Positions 26,288 to 35,785 of a DNA stretch of 64,000 nucleotides are shown here, piece after piece. The notes under the pieces are model-generated. The model made no database searches. It was not told the DNA's origin and saw nothing but the letters and a program-made list of their open reading frames with translations. Position 1 is the first letter of the stretch. The number at the start of each line of letters is the position of its first letter. Source of the DNA: JANXUR01 sp038229415 (GTDB lineage Bacteria; Acidobacteriota; Terriglobia; Terriglobales; Acidobacteriaceae); assembly GCA_038229415.1 (NCBI GenBank), contig JBBROM010000018.1, forward strand, positions 1-64,000. Reading direction: 5' to 3'. The position numbers and the translations under genes were made by a program.

Positions 26288-27886
26288 TTAAAAGCTGTCT
26301 CGTGTGCGCACGCCATCAGTGATGCGCATAATGCCGAGCGGATTCGCATCGTGCAGCTCTTCAGGCAGCGCATCATTGGGTGCGTCCTGCCAACATACCG
26401 GGCGGGCGAAGCGCTCAATCGCGCGTCCGCCAACCGAGGTGCTGCGACCGTCCGAGGTGGCAGGGAACGGCCCGCTGTGGACCATCGCTTGGCAAACTTC
26501 AACACCCGTGGGATACCCGTTGAATACGATGCGTCCCACCTTGCGCTCGAGGATCGCGAGCAATCGCGCATGGTCGCGCAAATCGCTTTCCGTTGCGTGT
26601 ACCGTGGCCGTCAAGTTGCCTTCGAGGCCTTCGGCCAGTTGCAGCAATTCGTCGTTGGAGCCATAACGCACGATAAGCGATGCTGGGCCAAAAACCTCAT
26701 CCTGCAGCAGCGGGTCGGCGATAAAGCGCCCAGCGGCGACTTCAAATAACACAGCTGGCGCGGCATTTGCGGCGGACGGCCATTCCAACGCAGCGTGTGT
26801 TTTCACACCCGCTTCAGCTTCGCGCTTGGTGACTGACTTAACGTACGCCGCATGAATACCCGAGTTGAGCATCGTCGCAGGCACAGTGCCGCCGATCTTT
26901 GCCGACAAGAGCCGCACCAAGCGATCGCTCGCAGAGGACGATTCCATCATCACCAGTCCAGGGTTGGTGCAGAACTGGCCTGCGCCAAGTGTGATCGAGC
27001 CATGCAGCCCGGAGGCGATGGCGTCGCCGCGTTCACGCAAGGCACCCGGCAGAATAAAGACTGGATTCACACTGCTCATTTCTGCATAAAACGGAATCGG
27101 ATGCGGACGCGCCGCAGCGATTTGGCCGAGCGCGAGACCGCCAGCACGTGATCCTGTGAAGCCCACGGCGCAAATTGCAGCATTCGCCACCAGTTTTTGG
27201 CCGAGATCCTTTTCCGCGCTGAACAACAGCGAGAAAATTCCGTTTGGCATTTTGCATTGCTGCGCTGCACGCTGAATGGCAATGCCTGCTAGCTCGGCGG
27301 TTCCGGGATGCGAATAGTGCGCGTTGACAATGACGGGGCATCCCGCCGCGAGAGCCGAAGCGGTGTCGCCGCCCGCAACTGAAAATGCCAGCGGAAAATT
27401 ACTGGCACAGAAAACTGCAACCGGGCCCAGCGGGCGCAACATGGAACGTACGTCGGGCTTCGGTGCAGGTTGTCGCGTTGCGTCCGCATGATCGAGGCGT
27501 GCATCCACCCACGAACCTTCTTCCGCAATGCCTGCAAAAAATCGCAACTGCCCGCAGGTGCGTCCGAGTTCGCCTTGTAGGCGGCCTTGCGGCAATCCTG
27601 ATTCGGCCATCGCACGCTCGATCAACTGACTGCCCAACGCCTCAAGTTCCGTCGCAATCGCGCGCAAGAATGCGCCGCGCTGTGCGCCACTCAAGCGTGA
27701 AGATGCCCGGAAGGCTGCGCCAGCCAAAGCTGCGGCGCGATCCAGTTCCGCAGTGGAGGCCGAGTGATACGATGGTTGCAACTCTTTACCCGTTGCCGGA
27801 TTCAAGCCATGAAACGTGCTGCCACCCATGCCGCCGCGTGCATAGCCGAGAATCGAAGTGCCTAGTAGTTCCGTCATTTCACTCAT
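26288..27886 (-). CDS. alpha-ketoglutarate semialdehyde dehydrogenase (ALDH family)
   Basis: A 532-residue aldehyde dehydrogenase. LNPATGKELQPSYH near the N-terminus and the catalytic Cys in GAGQFCTNPGLVM are typical of 2,5-dioxovalerate dehydrogenases; the general-base region reads AVGFTGSRAGG. It would oxidise 2-oxoglutarate semialdehyde to 2-oxoglutarate, the last step of hydroxyproline catabolism, which matches its place as last gene of the operon. The start is uncertain: ATG 27886 is used, an ATG at 27919 overlaps the DapA-like gene by eight bases. Confidence 0.9.
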   Translation of the reverse strand: MSEMTELLGTSILGYARGGMGGSTFHGLNPATGKELQPSYHSASTAELDRAAALAGAAFRASSRLSGAQRGAFLRAIATELEALGSQLIERAMAESGLPQGRLQGELGRTCGQLRFFAGIAEEGSWVDARLDHADATRQPAPKPDVRSMLRPLGPVAVFCASNFPLAFSVAGGDTASALAAGCPVIVNAHYSHPGTAELAGIAIQRAAQQCKMPNGIFSLLFSAEKDLGQKLVANAAICAVGFTGSRAGGLALGQIAAARPHPIPFYAEMSSVNPVFILPGALRERGDAIASGLHGSITLGAGQFCTNPGLVMMESSSASDRLVRLLSAKIGGTVPATMLNSGIHAAYVKSVTKREAEAGVKTHAALEWPSAANAAPAVLFEVAAGRFIADPLLQDEVFGPASLIVRYGSNDELLQLAEGLEGNLTATVHATESDLRDHARLLAILERKVGRIVFNGYPTGVEVCQAMVHSGPFPATSDGRSTSVGGRAIERFARPVCWQDAPNDALPEELHDANPLGIMRITDGVRTRDSF

Positions 27887-27911
27887 GCTTTCAGATTTCG
27901 TTTTCGCGGTT

Positions 27912-28826
27912 CTACCCAAGGACGGGTCGAGTACGTTGCGCTTCTGCGATGATCGCGAGCGTCGTTTCCAACTCCGCGCCGACTATTTCCGTGCGAGGCG
28001 CACGCACACGGGCGCAACCCATGCCAGCTTTTTCCTGCACCAGTTTGATGAGCTGCGGAAACTTGGGCACGGTATCAAGTCGCAGCATTGGCAGAAACCA
28101 GCGATACAACTCAAATGCCTTTTGCGTTTCGCCGCGCAGCGTGTATTCCACCAGCTTCACTGACTCCATCGGATAGGCATTGGCCAAGCCAGCGATCCAG
28201 CCGACCGCGCCTGCCTGCAACCCCTCAACAATCGCGTCGTCCACGCCCATAAGAATGCGCAGCCGGTCGCCGATCAGCGCGCGAATCGCAGTCACGCGAC
28301 GCACATCGGTGGTAGATTCCTTCACCGCATGGAAGTTGGCGTTGGCGGCGGCGAGTTCCGCAATCTGCTCCGGCACAAAATCCGTCTTATAAGCAACGGG
28401 ATTGTTGTACAGCATGCAAGAGAGCGGCGTTGCCTGAAAGATCGCGGTGACGTGCGCGGCCATCTCACGCGAGTCGCCAACGTAAACGTAAGGCGGCAGC
28501 ACCATCAGTCCGCGGCAGCCCAGCGACTCAGCTTCCTTGGCCAGGTCAACCGCTTCGGCGGTGCTCAGTGCTGAGATTGCCGCGACCACTGGCACTCGCG
28601 CACCGACGGCTGCAACCAGCGTTTGCAATACCGCGCGCTTCTCCTCGCGAGTGAGCGTGGCCCCCTCGCCGAGCGAACCGAGCGCGACGATGCCAGTGCA
28701 ACCGCAATCCACGAGCCATTGGCTGTGTGTGGTAAGAAAGACGTGATCTACGCTGCCGTCGGCGGCGAATGGCGTGGTAATCGCGGGCAGAACGCCTGCC
28801 CAATCGGCTGGCTGCATGGAAGCCAT
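27912..28826 (-). CDS. DapA-family deaminase/aldolase (1-pyrroline-4-hydroxy-2-carboxylate deaminase-like)
   Basis: A 304-residue DHDPS/NAL superfamily TIM barrel. GVLPAITTPFAADGSVD, GIVALGSLGEGATLT, LMVLPPYVY, SCMLYNNPVAYK (Tyr of the family) and FHAVKEST (Schiff-base Lys) are present. Located in the hydroxyproline operon, its likely role is the deamination of 1-pyrroline-4-hydroxy-2-carboxylate to 2-oxoglutarate semialdehyde rather than lysine synthesis. GAGGAG lies eight bases before ATG 28826. It is 11 bases downstream of the flavoprotein subunit gene. Confidence 0.9.
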   Translation of the reverse strand: MASMQPADWAGVLPAITTPFAADGSVDHVFLTTHSQWLVDCGCTGIVALGSLGEGATLTREEKRAVLQTLVAAVGARVPVVAAISALSTAEAVDLAKEAESLGCRGLMVLPPYVYVGDSREMAAHVTAIFQATPLSCMLYNNPVAYKTDFVPEQIAELAAANANFHAVKESTTDVRRVTAIRALIGDRLRILMGVDDAIVEGLQAGAVGWIAGLANAYPMESVKLVEYTLRGETQKAFELYRWFLPMLRLDTVPKFPQLIKLVQEKAGMGCARVRAPRTEIVGAELETTLAIIAEAQRTRPVLG

Positions 28827-28837
28827 ATATTTTCTCC

Positions 28838-30163
28838 TCAGTGCGGCGCGGGTGGTGCGGCTACCGTCTCATCGCGACGAGACCCGAACGCTGCGAGTGT
28901 TTCCACCCGAACCGGGAATACTGGTTCGCGCATTGATTCTACCTGCCAGCCGCGCATCACGCCGAGCGCGGTGCCACAGATACGTCCCTGGCATGGCCCC
29001 ATGCCGCAGCGTGTATGCAGCTTGGCCTCGCGCCAGTTGGAGTGTTCGCGAATGCGTCCCCAGGTAACATCTTCGCAGCGGCAGACGATGGTGTTGTCCT
29101 CCGCGAGCGACTTGAGTTCGGGTCGCAGCGCAAAGGTGTGGTTCAGCGCGGACTCAAACGATTGCCAGCGTGCGCGGCTGCGAAGTAGCGATCGTGCCGA
29201 TGCACTCGCGCTATTCGATACAAGCGCATGGCCCGCAATGGCGCCTTCCTCCAGCGACTTCTGCGCTCCGCCAATGCCTGTGATTTCGCCGACGCCAAAA
29301 ATGTGCGGCAGAGAAGTTTGCTGCACTTGATTCGCAGCAACAAATTCTCCGCGCATCACGCACCCCATTTGCTGCGCCAGTTCGGTGTTAGGGACAAGTC
29401 CAAAACCGCAGGCCAAGTAGTCGCACGCAATTTCCACGCGGCGACCATCTCGCAGCAGAGTGACGCGCTCGAGTTGCTGTTCGCCCGAACACTCGACGGG
29501 CCAAGTGCCTGTCCAATAAGGCACGCCCAATAAGCGAGTGCGCAGTGCGGCGGCCTGTACGAGCTTCGAAGGATGCTTCAGCAGCGTTAGCGCAAACGAA
29601 TTTACACCCCGCGCAGAAGCTTGCTCGGCGATGGCCAGAACTTTCGCGCCCTTACGATGCAAAAAGTCCGCGACCGCGAGCAGCAACGGCCCTGATCCGG
29701 CAACGATCACGCGCTTTCCTTGGACGGGCAATCCGCCCTTCACCATGGCTTGCAGTCCGCCAGCGCCCATCACGTTCGGCAAAGTCCAGCCGGGGAAGGG
29801 AAGAAATAATTCGCGCGCGCCGGTCGCGAGCACAAGATCGTTGTAGTGAATTTCCAGAGCTTCGGTTGTAGCTTCAGCGAAGAGTGTACGAGCCTTTGCG
29901 TCGCCGGCAAACACGCGCACACCGAACATCCGCTGTATGCGATCAGCATTGATTTCTGCACCGCGAGCTTCACCCGCGACAGCATGTTCCAGAAAGGATG
30001 TTTCCGCGCCGCGCCAGATTTGACCGCCGGCAGCGGAGTTGTCGTCCAGTAGAAGCACCGAGCGTGAGGTCGAAGCCGCGCGCGCAGCAGCCAAGCCAGC
30101 CGGGCCCGCGCCCACGATTACCACGTCAGCGTCTATGCGGCGAAGCGGCACCGGAGCGCTCAT
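28838..30163 (-). CDS. D-hydroxyproline dehydrogenase, FAD/NAD-binding [2Fe-2S] subunit
   Basis: A 441-residue flavoprotein. The FAD-binding start is ADVVIVGAGPAGLAAARAAS, a second nucleotide fold is RVIVAGSGPLLLAVADF, and the C-terminus carries a BFD-like [2Fe-2S] site (IVCRCEDVTWGRI and CGMGPCQGRICG). Together with the next two genes upstream it matches the three-subunit hydroxyproline dehydrogenase of pseudomonads. The ATG at 30163 overlaps the ferredoxin-like gene by four bases. Electrons probably leave to a quinone or another carrier. Confidence 0.9.
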   Translation of the reverse strand: MSAPVPLRRIDADVVIVGAGPAGLAAARAASTSRSVLLLDDNSAAGGQIWRGAETSFLEHAVAGEARGAEINADRIQRMFGVRVFAGDAKARTLFAEATTEALEIHYNDLVLATGARELFLPFPGWTLPNVMGAGGLQAMVKGGLPVQGKRVIVAGSGPLLLAVADFLHRKGAKVLAIAEQASARGVNSFALTLLKHPSKLVQAAALRTRLLGVPYWTGTWPVECSGEQQLERVTLLRDGRRVEIACDYLACGFGLVPNTELAQQMGCVMRGEFVAANQVQQTSLPHIFGVGEITGIGGAQKSLEEGAIAGHALVSNSASASARSLLRSRARWQSFESALNHTFALRPELKSLAEDNTIVCRCEDVTWGRIREHSNWREAKLHTRCGMGPCQGRICGTALGVMRGWQVESMREPVFPVRVETLAAFGSRRDETVAAPPAPH

Positions 30164-30405
30164 GTGGTGCAAATTTCCATACGGTCGGTACAGAGCGTTT
30201 GGCAACCGCGTTGATTTGGATTCCCGTTGATCGTGATGCGGCACTCGAAGCAGATGCCCATGCCACACAGCGCGCCGCGCGGCTGCCCGTTGACGGAAGT
30301 GCGCATGTTGGCCGAACCCGAAACGGCAACCGCCGCAGCAACGGTCGTACCGGCAGCGACCGATACGCGTTTCCCATTCACGGTCACGTGAGTAATGATC
30401 TTCAT
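30160..30405 (-). CDS. D-hydroxyproline dehydrogenase, [2Fe-2S] small subunit
   Basis: An 81-residue ferredoxin-like protein. The cluster ligands are in ALCGMGICFECRITING and a later GCQTLC (C-x4-C-x2-C ... C pattern of plant-type clusters). It shuttles electrons between the two FAD subunits. Four-base overlaps at both ends (30160-30163 and 30402-30405) show tight translational coupling with both neighbours. Confidence 0.9.
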   Translation of the reverse strand: MKIITHVTVNGKRVSVAAGTTVAAAVAVSGSANMRTSVNGQPRGALCGMGICFECRITINGNPNQRGCQTLCTDRMEICTT

Positions 30406-31559
30406 GCCGGTGCTTCCTCGCGTGAACTGGGGTAGCGCGACGGCAAATACGGTGCAATCGGAATCGCCGATGCCCGCCCCAGAATCTGATCTGCAATCAA
30501 CTTCGCCGTGCCGGTCGCCGTAGTGATGCCAAGGCCTTCGTGTCCGGTCGCGAGATATACGTTGCGATAGCCGGGCGCGGGACCGATGAGCGGCAGCTTG
30601 TCTGGCGTGGAAGCCCGGAAGCCGGTCCACGCGCGAATTCCCTGCAACTGCCCGATGCCGGGCATGAACTCTTGTGCTCGCCGCAACACGCGCGCCAGCA
30701 TCGCGGCCTCCACCGCAGAATCAGTTGCCCCGTACTGCCGCGATGATCCGATGAGAATTTGTCCAGTAGCGCGCGGCTGCGCGTTGAATGCGACCGAGTC
30801 ACCCCGCGCCGATGCGGCGCTCTTCAAATATCCAAGCTCCACCAACTGATGACGCAGAAATCCAGGGTAGCGTTCGGTGATGAGTAGATGTCCTTTGCGC
30901 GGATTCACTGCGAGGTTCGCGAACATTTGCGCAGTCCATGTTCCCGTCGCATGAATCACGCTGCCAGCCGCGAGATGCGTGCCATCCGCCAGCCTCACTC
31001 CACCATCCTCGAACGCAATCGCCCGCTGCCGCACGAAAGTTGCACCCAGCGCTTCACTCTGCCGCAACATCCACGCTGCGGCCACCGGAGGATAAATCAC
31101 TACATCTTCCTCCACCAGCAATCCGCCCGCGAGTCCCCGGCGAAGATTTGGCTCGGCTTCCGTGAGTTGTGCCGCATCCAAAATCTGTGTGGGCACACCG
31201 CGTGCGGAATAAAACGCATGCTTGCGATGCACCTCAGCCATTTCTTCCTCGTCGGCCCCAACCCAAATCGTTCCACAGGGCAGCCACTCGGCTTCGCGCG
31301 GAAATCGCGATTGCATGTCTTCCTTAAACGCGTGCCAAAGCTGCTGCGAGTACCGCGTCAGCGCAAATTGTGGCTCGGAGTCATCCATCACCGTGATGTG
31401 GCCCATGCCCGCTGCCGTGGCTCCCCCACCGACTATGCCGTCATCCACTATCGTTACGCGCAACCCCCGGCGAGCGAGCTCGAGTGCACAAGCTGTCCCT
31501 ACGATGCCTGCGCCCAACACGATGGCATCCGCGACAGCCGTCACCGCCGAATGCCCCAC
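30402..31559 (-). CDS. D-hydroxyproline dehydrogenase, DadA-like FAD subunit
   Basis: A 385-residue DAO-family flavoenzyme. It opens with ADAIVLGAGIVGTACALELA, and GIRAWTGFRASTPDKLPLIG plus VYLATGHEGLGITTATGTA are typical C-terminal DAO motifs. It should oxidise cis-4-hydroxy-D-proline to 1-pyrroline-4-hydroxy-2-carboxylate. The start is GTG at 31559, which lies 19 bases inside the epimerase gene. The position directly after a hydroxyproline epimerase supports substrate choice over general D-amino acids. Confidence 0.9.
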   Translation of the reverse strand: MGHSAVTAVADAIVLGAGIVGTACALELARRGLRVTIVDDGIVGGGATAAGMGHITVMDDSEPQFALTRYSQQLWHAFKEDMQSRFPREAEWLPCGTIWVGADEEEMAEVHRKHAFYSARGVPTQILDAAQLTEAEPNLRRGLAGGLLVEEDVVIYPPVAAAWMLRQSEALGATFVRQRAIAFEDGGVRLADGTHLAAGSVIHATGTWTAQMFANLAVNPRKGHLLITERYPGFLRHQLVELGYLKSAASARGDSVAFNAQPRATGQILIGSSRQYGATDSAVEAAMLARVLRRAQEFMPGIGQLQGIRAWTGFRASTPDKLPLIGPAPGYRNVYLATGHEGLGITTATGTAKLIADQILGRASAIPIAPYLPSRYPSSREEAPA

Positions 31560-32500
31560 CGAAAAGGATCTTTCTCATCGAGAATCAAGTCGGCCTCGGC
31601 CGTGATGTAAGCCGAGCCGCGAATGGTGGGGTGAACAATGCTGCGTCCGTCAACTTCGCCCAGCTTGTACCGCGCTTCAAACACGCTGCCCACAATGCTC
31701 TCCTGCCGCCAGACCATTCCTTCCTCCAACTTTCCGTCCGCTGCCAGACACGCCAGCTTCGCGCTTGTCCCGGTACCGCAGGGTGAGCGGTCATACGCAC
31801 CGCCAGGGCACAACACAAAATTGCGGCTATCGGAAGTCGCATGTTCGGTGGACGAGGTGAACAACTCGATGTGGTCAATCTCGGCGCCGTCCGCGCCGGT
31901 TACGCCCTGCCGCACCAACGCTTCGCGAATACGCCACGTAAATTCGGTGAGATCGTCTATATCCGCAAGTTGCAAGGCATTCGCGCCGCGATCTACTAGA
32001 AAGAACCAGTTTCCGCCCCATGCAACGTCGCCGACGACTTGTCCATGGCCCGCAACTTCCACCGCAACGCCCTTCGCCAAACGATAACTCGGAACATTCG
32101 TCACCGAGACCTCGTTCGCGCCGTGCAGTTCGGCAGTCACCCGACCCACCGTGGTTTCAATGGTGTGGACACCGGGCTGGATGCGTCCCATGTGGGCCAG
32201 CGTCACCAACAGGCCGATAGTGCCGTGCCCGCACATGCCGATGTAACCAACGTTGTTGAAGAAGATGACGCCTGCCGCGCACGCAGGATCAACAGGCTCA
32301 CAAAGCAGTGCGCCGACTACGGCGTCTGACGCCCGCGGTTCATTCACCGCCGCCGAACGGATGTGGTCGAACTCTGTGCGAAACCGGTCGCGCCGCTCGG
32401 CCATGCTGCCGCTGCTCGCGGAGACAAGGTCAGGCCCGCCCGCCGTGAGGACGCGGGTAGGTTCGCCGCCGGTGTGGGAATCAATGACGTGAATGCGCAC
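31541..32500 (-). CDS. proline racemase family, 4-hydroxyproline 2-epimerase
   Basis: A 319-residue enzyme. Both catalytic cysteines are present: C90 in MCGHGTIG and C241 in RSPCGTGTSA, so it is an epimerase rather than the Cys/Thr dehydratase form. It opens with HVIDSHTGGEPTRV. The expected reaction is trans-4-hydroxy-L-proline to cis-4-hydroxy-D-proline. It is first in the operon; there is no transporter or dedicated regulator next to it. Its promoter must lie in the short 74-base gap after pntB. Confidence 0.93.
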   Translation of the reverse strand: MRIHVIDSHTGGEPTRVLTAGGPDLVSASSGSMAERRDRFRTEFDHIRSAAVNEPRASDAVVGALLCEPVDPACAAGVIFFNNVGYIGMCGHGTIGLLVTLAHMGRIQPGVHTIETTVGRVTAELHGANEVSVTNVPSYRLAKGVAVEVAGHGQVVGDVAWGGNWFFLVDRGANALQLADIDDLTEFTWRIREALVRQGVTGADGAEIDHIELFTSSTEHATSDSRNFVLCPGGAYDRSPCGTGTSAKLACLAADGKLEEGMVWRQESIVGSVFEARYKLGEVDGRSIVHPTIRGSAYITAEADLILDEKDPFRWGIRR

Positions 32501-32514
32501 GAGTAGAAGTTATC

Positions 32515-32537
32515 AGTTCCCGGTTGCCAGTTGCCAG
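32515..32537 (-). repeat. 23-bp dispersed repeat (copy 1 of 2, inverted)
   Basis: The reverse complement reads CTGGCAACTGGCAACCGGG plus four more bases, identical to 40209-40231. Both lie just upstream of a gene start. Confidence 0.75.
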
Positions 32538-32574
32538 CAAAACCTCGCGCCGCTGCCAGTGCCGCCCACAACCG

Positions 32575-33969
32575 CTACTTCGCGTTCAGCGCTTTTACAA
32601 TCTCGCCGACGAACGCTTTGGCATCGCCAAACAGCATCAGCGTCTTGTCGAGGTAGTACAGCTCGTTGTCAATGCCAGCAAAGCCAGGATTCATACTGCG
32701 CTTGATCACCATCGCAGTCCTAGCGTGGTCGGTGTTCAAGATCGGCATACCGAAGATCGGGCTGCTCTGGTCGTGCCGCGCGGCTGGATTGGTCACATCA
32801 TTCGCACCAATCACCAGCGCCACATCGGCCTGCGCAAACTCGCCATTAATGTCATCCATCTCAACGAGTTTGTCGTAAGGGATGTCGGCTTCCGCCAGCA
32901 GCACATTCATGTGGCCCGGCATACGACCCGCGACGGGATGAATGGCGAAGCGCACGTCTACGCCGCGTTTGGTAAGAATGTCATACAGCTCGCGCAGTTT
33001 ATGTTGCGCTTGCGCCACGGCTAATCCATAGCCGGGGACGACAATGACCAGCCGCGAAGTCTCCAGTATTTCCGCCGCTTCTTCGGCGCTGGCCGTGCGT
33101 ACGGGCTTTTGTTCGCCTTTGACGGCAGCCGCGACTTGCACCTGCCCAAATGCCCCAAACAGCACGTTGGTGAATGAGCGATTCATAGCCCGGCACATGA
33201 TGATCGAAAGGATCAGTCCGGAAGATCCGTCAAGCGCGCCCGCCACAATCAACAGCTTGTTGTTCAGTGCGAAGCCCATGGCACTGGCCGCAAGCCCCGC
33301 GTAAGAGTTCAGCAGCGCGATCACCGTCGGCATATCGGCGCCACCGATGGGCACGATCAGCAGCACACCGAAAGTGAGTGCCAAACCCGCGAAGATCGGA
33401 TACAGAATGGTCTGCTCAGGATTAAAGATCAAATACACGCCGGTAAGAATCGCCGCCGCCAGAATCGAGAGGTTTACATAATTCTGGCCCTTGTAGGTCA
33501 TGGGCCGCGTCGGAATCAGCTCTTGCAGTTTGCCAAAAGCCATCAAGCTCGCTGTGAACGTCAAAAAGCCGAGCAGCGTTTCAATGATCAATGCCACCAT
33601 GGCAAAGCCATGCGGCGTGTGGCGATAGTATTCCGCCGTCCCAATCAACGCCACGGCGATGGCGCCGAATGCGTGCGACACCGCCGTTCGCTGCGGCACC
33701 GCCGTCATCGGCATCAAGTAGGCCAGCGGAATGCCGATGGCTGAGCCGAGAAAGAACGCAATCAGAATGAGGCTGTAATCCATCACCTCATGCCGCAAAA
33801 GCGTGCCAACGATCGCCAGCAACATGCCCAGTTCGCCGACAATGATGCCGCGCCGCGCCGTGCCCGGCGAACTCATCCACTTGAGCGACAAAATAAACGA
33901 AGCCGCCGCAATCACATACGTCAGTTGAATGATGTGTTCCATCATTCCCGGTGCGAGGGTGGAATCCAT
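32575..33969 (-). CDS. pntB: NAD(P) transhydrogenase beta subunit
   Basis: A 464-residue protein: an N-terminal membrane part with about nine helices (LTYVIAAASFILSLKW onward) and a C-terminal NADP(H)-binding domain (VIVVPGYGLAVAQAQHKL and ALVIGANDVTNPAA, then GMPILNTDHARTAMVIKRS). With the two alpha parts it couples hydride transfer between NADH and NADP+ to proton movement. It is last of three genes, four bases after pntAB. Confidence 0.97.
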   Translation of the reverse strand: MDSTLAPGMMEHIIQLTYVIAAASFILSLKWMSSPGTARRGIIVGELGMLLAIVGTLLRHEVMDYSLILIAFFLGSAIGIPLAYLMPMTAVPQRTAVSHAFGAIAVALIGTAEYYRHTPHGFAMVALIIETLLGFLTFTASLMAFGKLQELIPTRPMTYKGQNYVNLSILAAAILTGVYLIFNPEQTILYPIFAGLALTFGVLLIVPIGGADMPTVIALLNSYAGLAASAMGFALNNKLLIVAGALDGSSGLILSIIMCRAMNRSFTNVLFGAFGQVQVAAAVKGEQKPVRTASAEEAAEILETSRLVIVVPGYGLAVAQAQHKLRELYDILTKRGVDVRFAIHPVAGRMPGHMNVLLAEADIPYDKLVEMDDINGEFAQADVALVIGANDVTNPAARHDQSSPIFGMPILNTDHARTAMVIKRSMNPGFAGIDNELYYLDKTLMLFGDAKAFVGEIVKALNAK

Positions 33970-33972
33970 GAT

Positions 33973-34281
33973 TTAGTGGCCTCCGCCTTGTCCACCCGGC
34001 CCGCGTTTCTTGAACATCTTGAGCATGCGATCGGTAATCAGGAATCCGCTGACCAGATTAATAGTGGCCGCCAGTACGGCAATAAAGCCCAACACCTTAC
34101 TTAGCGTCGGCGCATCGTGCTCGCCTGCCAGCAGAATCGCGCCGACCACCGAGATCGCCGAGATCGCGTTCGTCAGCGACATCAGCGGGGTGTGCAGCAG
34201 CGGCGACACTCGCCGAATCAGCTCAAATCCCAAAAATGCCGCGAGCATAAAGACAAACAGTAGCGACTCATCAAATCCCAT
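33973..34281 (-). CDS. pntAB: NAD(P) transhydrogenase alpha subunit, membrane part
   Basis: A 102-residue protein with three to four membrane helices (SLLFVFMLAAFLGFELIRRV; TPLMSLTNAISAISVVGAIL; VLGFIAVLAATINLVSGFL), the membrane segment that is separate in split-alpha transhydrogenases. ATG at 34281 has GAGAGGA upstream; a longer reading frame is unsupported. The C-terminus is Gly/Lys-rich. Confidence 0.93.
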   Translation of the reverse strand: MGFDESLLFVFMLAAFLGFELIRRVSPLLHTPLMSLTNAISAISVVGAILLAGEHDAPTLSKVLGFIAVLAATINLVSGFLITDRMLKMFKKRGPGGQGGGH

Positions 34282-34358
34282 GCCAAGTCCTCTCTTGCAT
34301 CCAATCGTGAAATCGAATCTTGCAGAGCACACCGTGCAAATCAAATCTACGTTTGCGT

Positions 34359-35522
34359 CTACGCCAACCCCAGCAATCCTCGCACCCGCGGGTTCACCAC
34401 TTCACCGCCAGTCGTAACCAGGGTTTCCCGCGTAATTTCATCCTCGCGATTCACCACCAGCTCGCCTTCTTTATTAATCAGGTGATTGAGAAACGTAGCG
34501 ATGTTGCGTGAGTACATCAAGCTGGCGTGCTGCGGCACGGACGACGGAATATTCAGCGGCCCGATCACCGTAACACCATCCACCACCACTGACGCGCCCG
34601 GTTCGGTCACCTCGCAGTTGCCGCCGCGCTCCGCTGCAATATCCACCACCACGGAGCCGTAAGCCATGCCTTTCATCATCTCGCGCGTCAGCAGAATAGG
34701 CGCCTTCATTCCCGGCACCGCCGCCGTGGTGATCACCACGTCCTGCATACGCACCACTTCGCCAAGCAGTTCGCGTTGCCGCTTCAAAAAGTCTTCGCCC
34801 TGGGCCTTGGCGTAACCGCCGGTGCCTTCGGCCTGCGCCGCGTCCAACGCCAGCACAACGAACTTTGCTCCCAGACTTTCAATCTGCTCCTTCACCGCGG
34901 AGCGCACGTCATAGGCGCTAACCGCCGCGCCCAGCCGCCGCGCCGTTGCAATGGCTTGCAGCCCGGCCACACCCGCGCCCAGCACCAGCACCTTCGCCGC
35001 CGGAATCGTACCTGCTGCAGTCATCATCATCGGGAAAAGACGCGGCAACTGCTCCGCCGCAATCAGTACCGCCTTGTACCCGGCGATGGAGGCCATGGAC
35101 GAAAGCGAATCCATACTCTGTGCGCGCGTGATGCGCGGCATCAATTCCATAGCGAACGCACTGACGCCAGCTCTCGCGAGCGCCGCCGCTTCCTGCGGCG
35201 CGCTCAACGGTTCGCAGTAGCCCACCAGCGCTTGGCCAGCCTTCATCCATGCCAGGTCAGCCTTGCCTTCTTCCGGATTCGCGCCCAGAGAGCGCACCTG
35301 CACCACCAAGTCCGAGCCGCTGAAAACTTCCGCGCGACTTGACGCAATCCGCGCCCCTTTGGCGACGTAGTCTGCATCCATGATGCCAGACAAAAAACCG
35401 GCGCCCGATTCCACCAGGAACAGGACGCCTTTTTTACTTAACATTTCCATGCCGCGAGGGGTCATCGCGGCCCGGTTCTCGCCGGGAAAGGTCTCACGGG
35501 GCACACCAATTGTGATCGGCAC
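34359..35522 (-). CDS. pntAA: NAD(P) transhydrogenase alpha subunit, NAD(H)-binding part
   Basis: A 387-residue soluble domain of the AlaDH/PNT family: ITIGVPRETFPGENRAAMTP at the start, then the Rossmann motif VLVLGAGVAGLQAIATARRLGA. A GTG at 35522 with CAGGAGG upstream gives the family-standard N-terminus; an ATG at 35630 would add 36 residues of unlikely sequence. The split AA/AB/B arrangement resembles that of Rhodospirillum. Confidence 0.93.
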   Translation of the reverse strand: MPITIGVPRETFPGENRAAMTPRGMEMLSKKGVLFLVESGAGFLSGIMDADYVAKGARIASSRAEVFSGSDLVVQVRSLGANPEEGKADLAWMKAGQALVGYCEPLSAPQEAAALARAGVSAFAMELMPRITRAQSMDSLSSMASIAGYKAVLIAAEQLPRLFPMMMTAAGTIPAAKVLVLGAGVAGLQAIATARRLGAAVSAYDVRSAVKEQIESLGAKFVVLALDAAQAEGTGGYAKAQGEDFLKRQRELLGEVVRMQDVVITTAAVPGMKAPILLTREMMKGMAYGSVVVDIAAERGGNCEVTEPGASVVVDGVTVIGPLNIPSSVPQHASLMYSRNIATFLNHLINKEGELVVNREDEITRETLVTTGGEVVNPRVRGLLGLA

Positions 35523-35785
35523 CAGTTGCTTCGCCTCCTGCCTTACGCGCAGAGTCGCAAAAATCCAGCTCACCGATTCTATTGCAAAACGCGAATTTGC
35601 CAAGTGCTTAGAGCTGAACACTACATTCAACCCTGGCCTGAACCCTCGATTAGCCCTACATCACAAGACTTTTACGGTGCTTTCATCTTCACGGGATAGA
35701 CTGTTGTGACTAGGGCAAGTTCGCCGGGACGCCAAGTGCACCCAGCCCTCGATTCTGTGGAACACAACTTTAAGGAGATTTCCCA

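Noticed and set aside
27912..28826. dapA (lysine synthesis) as the name of the DHDPS-family gene
   Set aside because: Operon context with hydroxyproline epimerase, dehydrogenase subunits and semialdehyde dehydrogenase points to the hydroxyproline deaminase instead.
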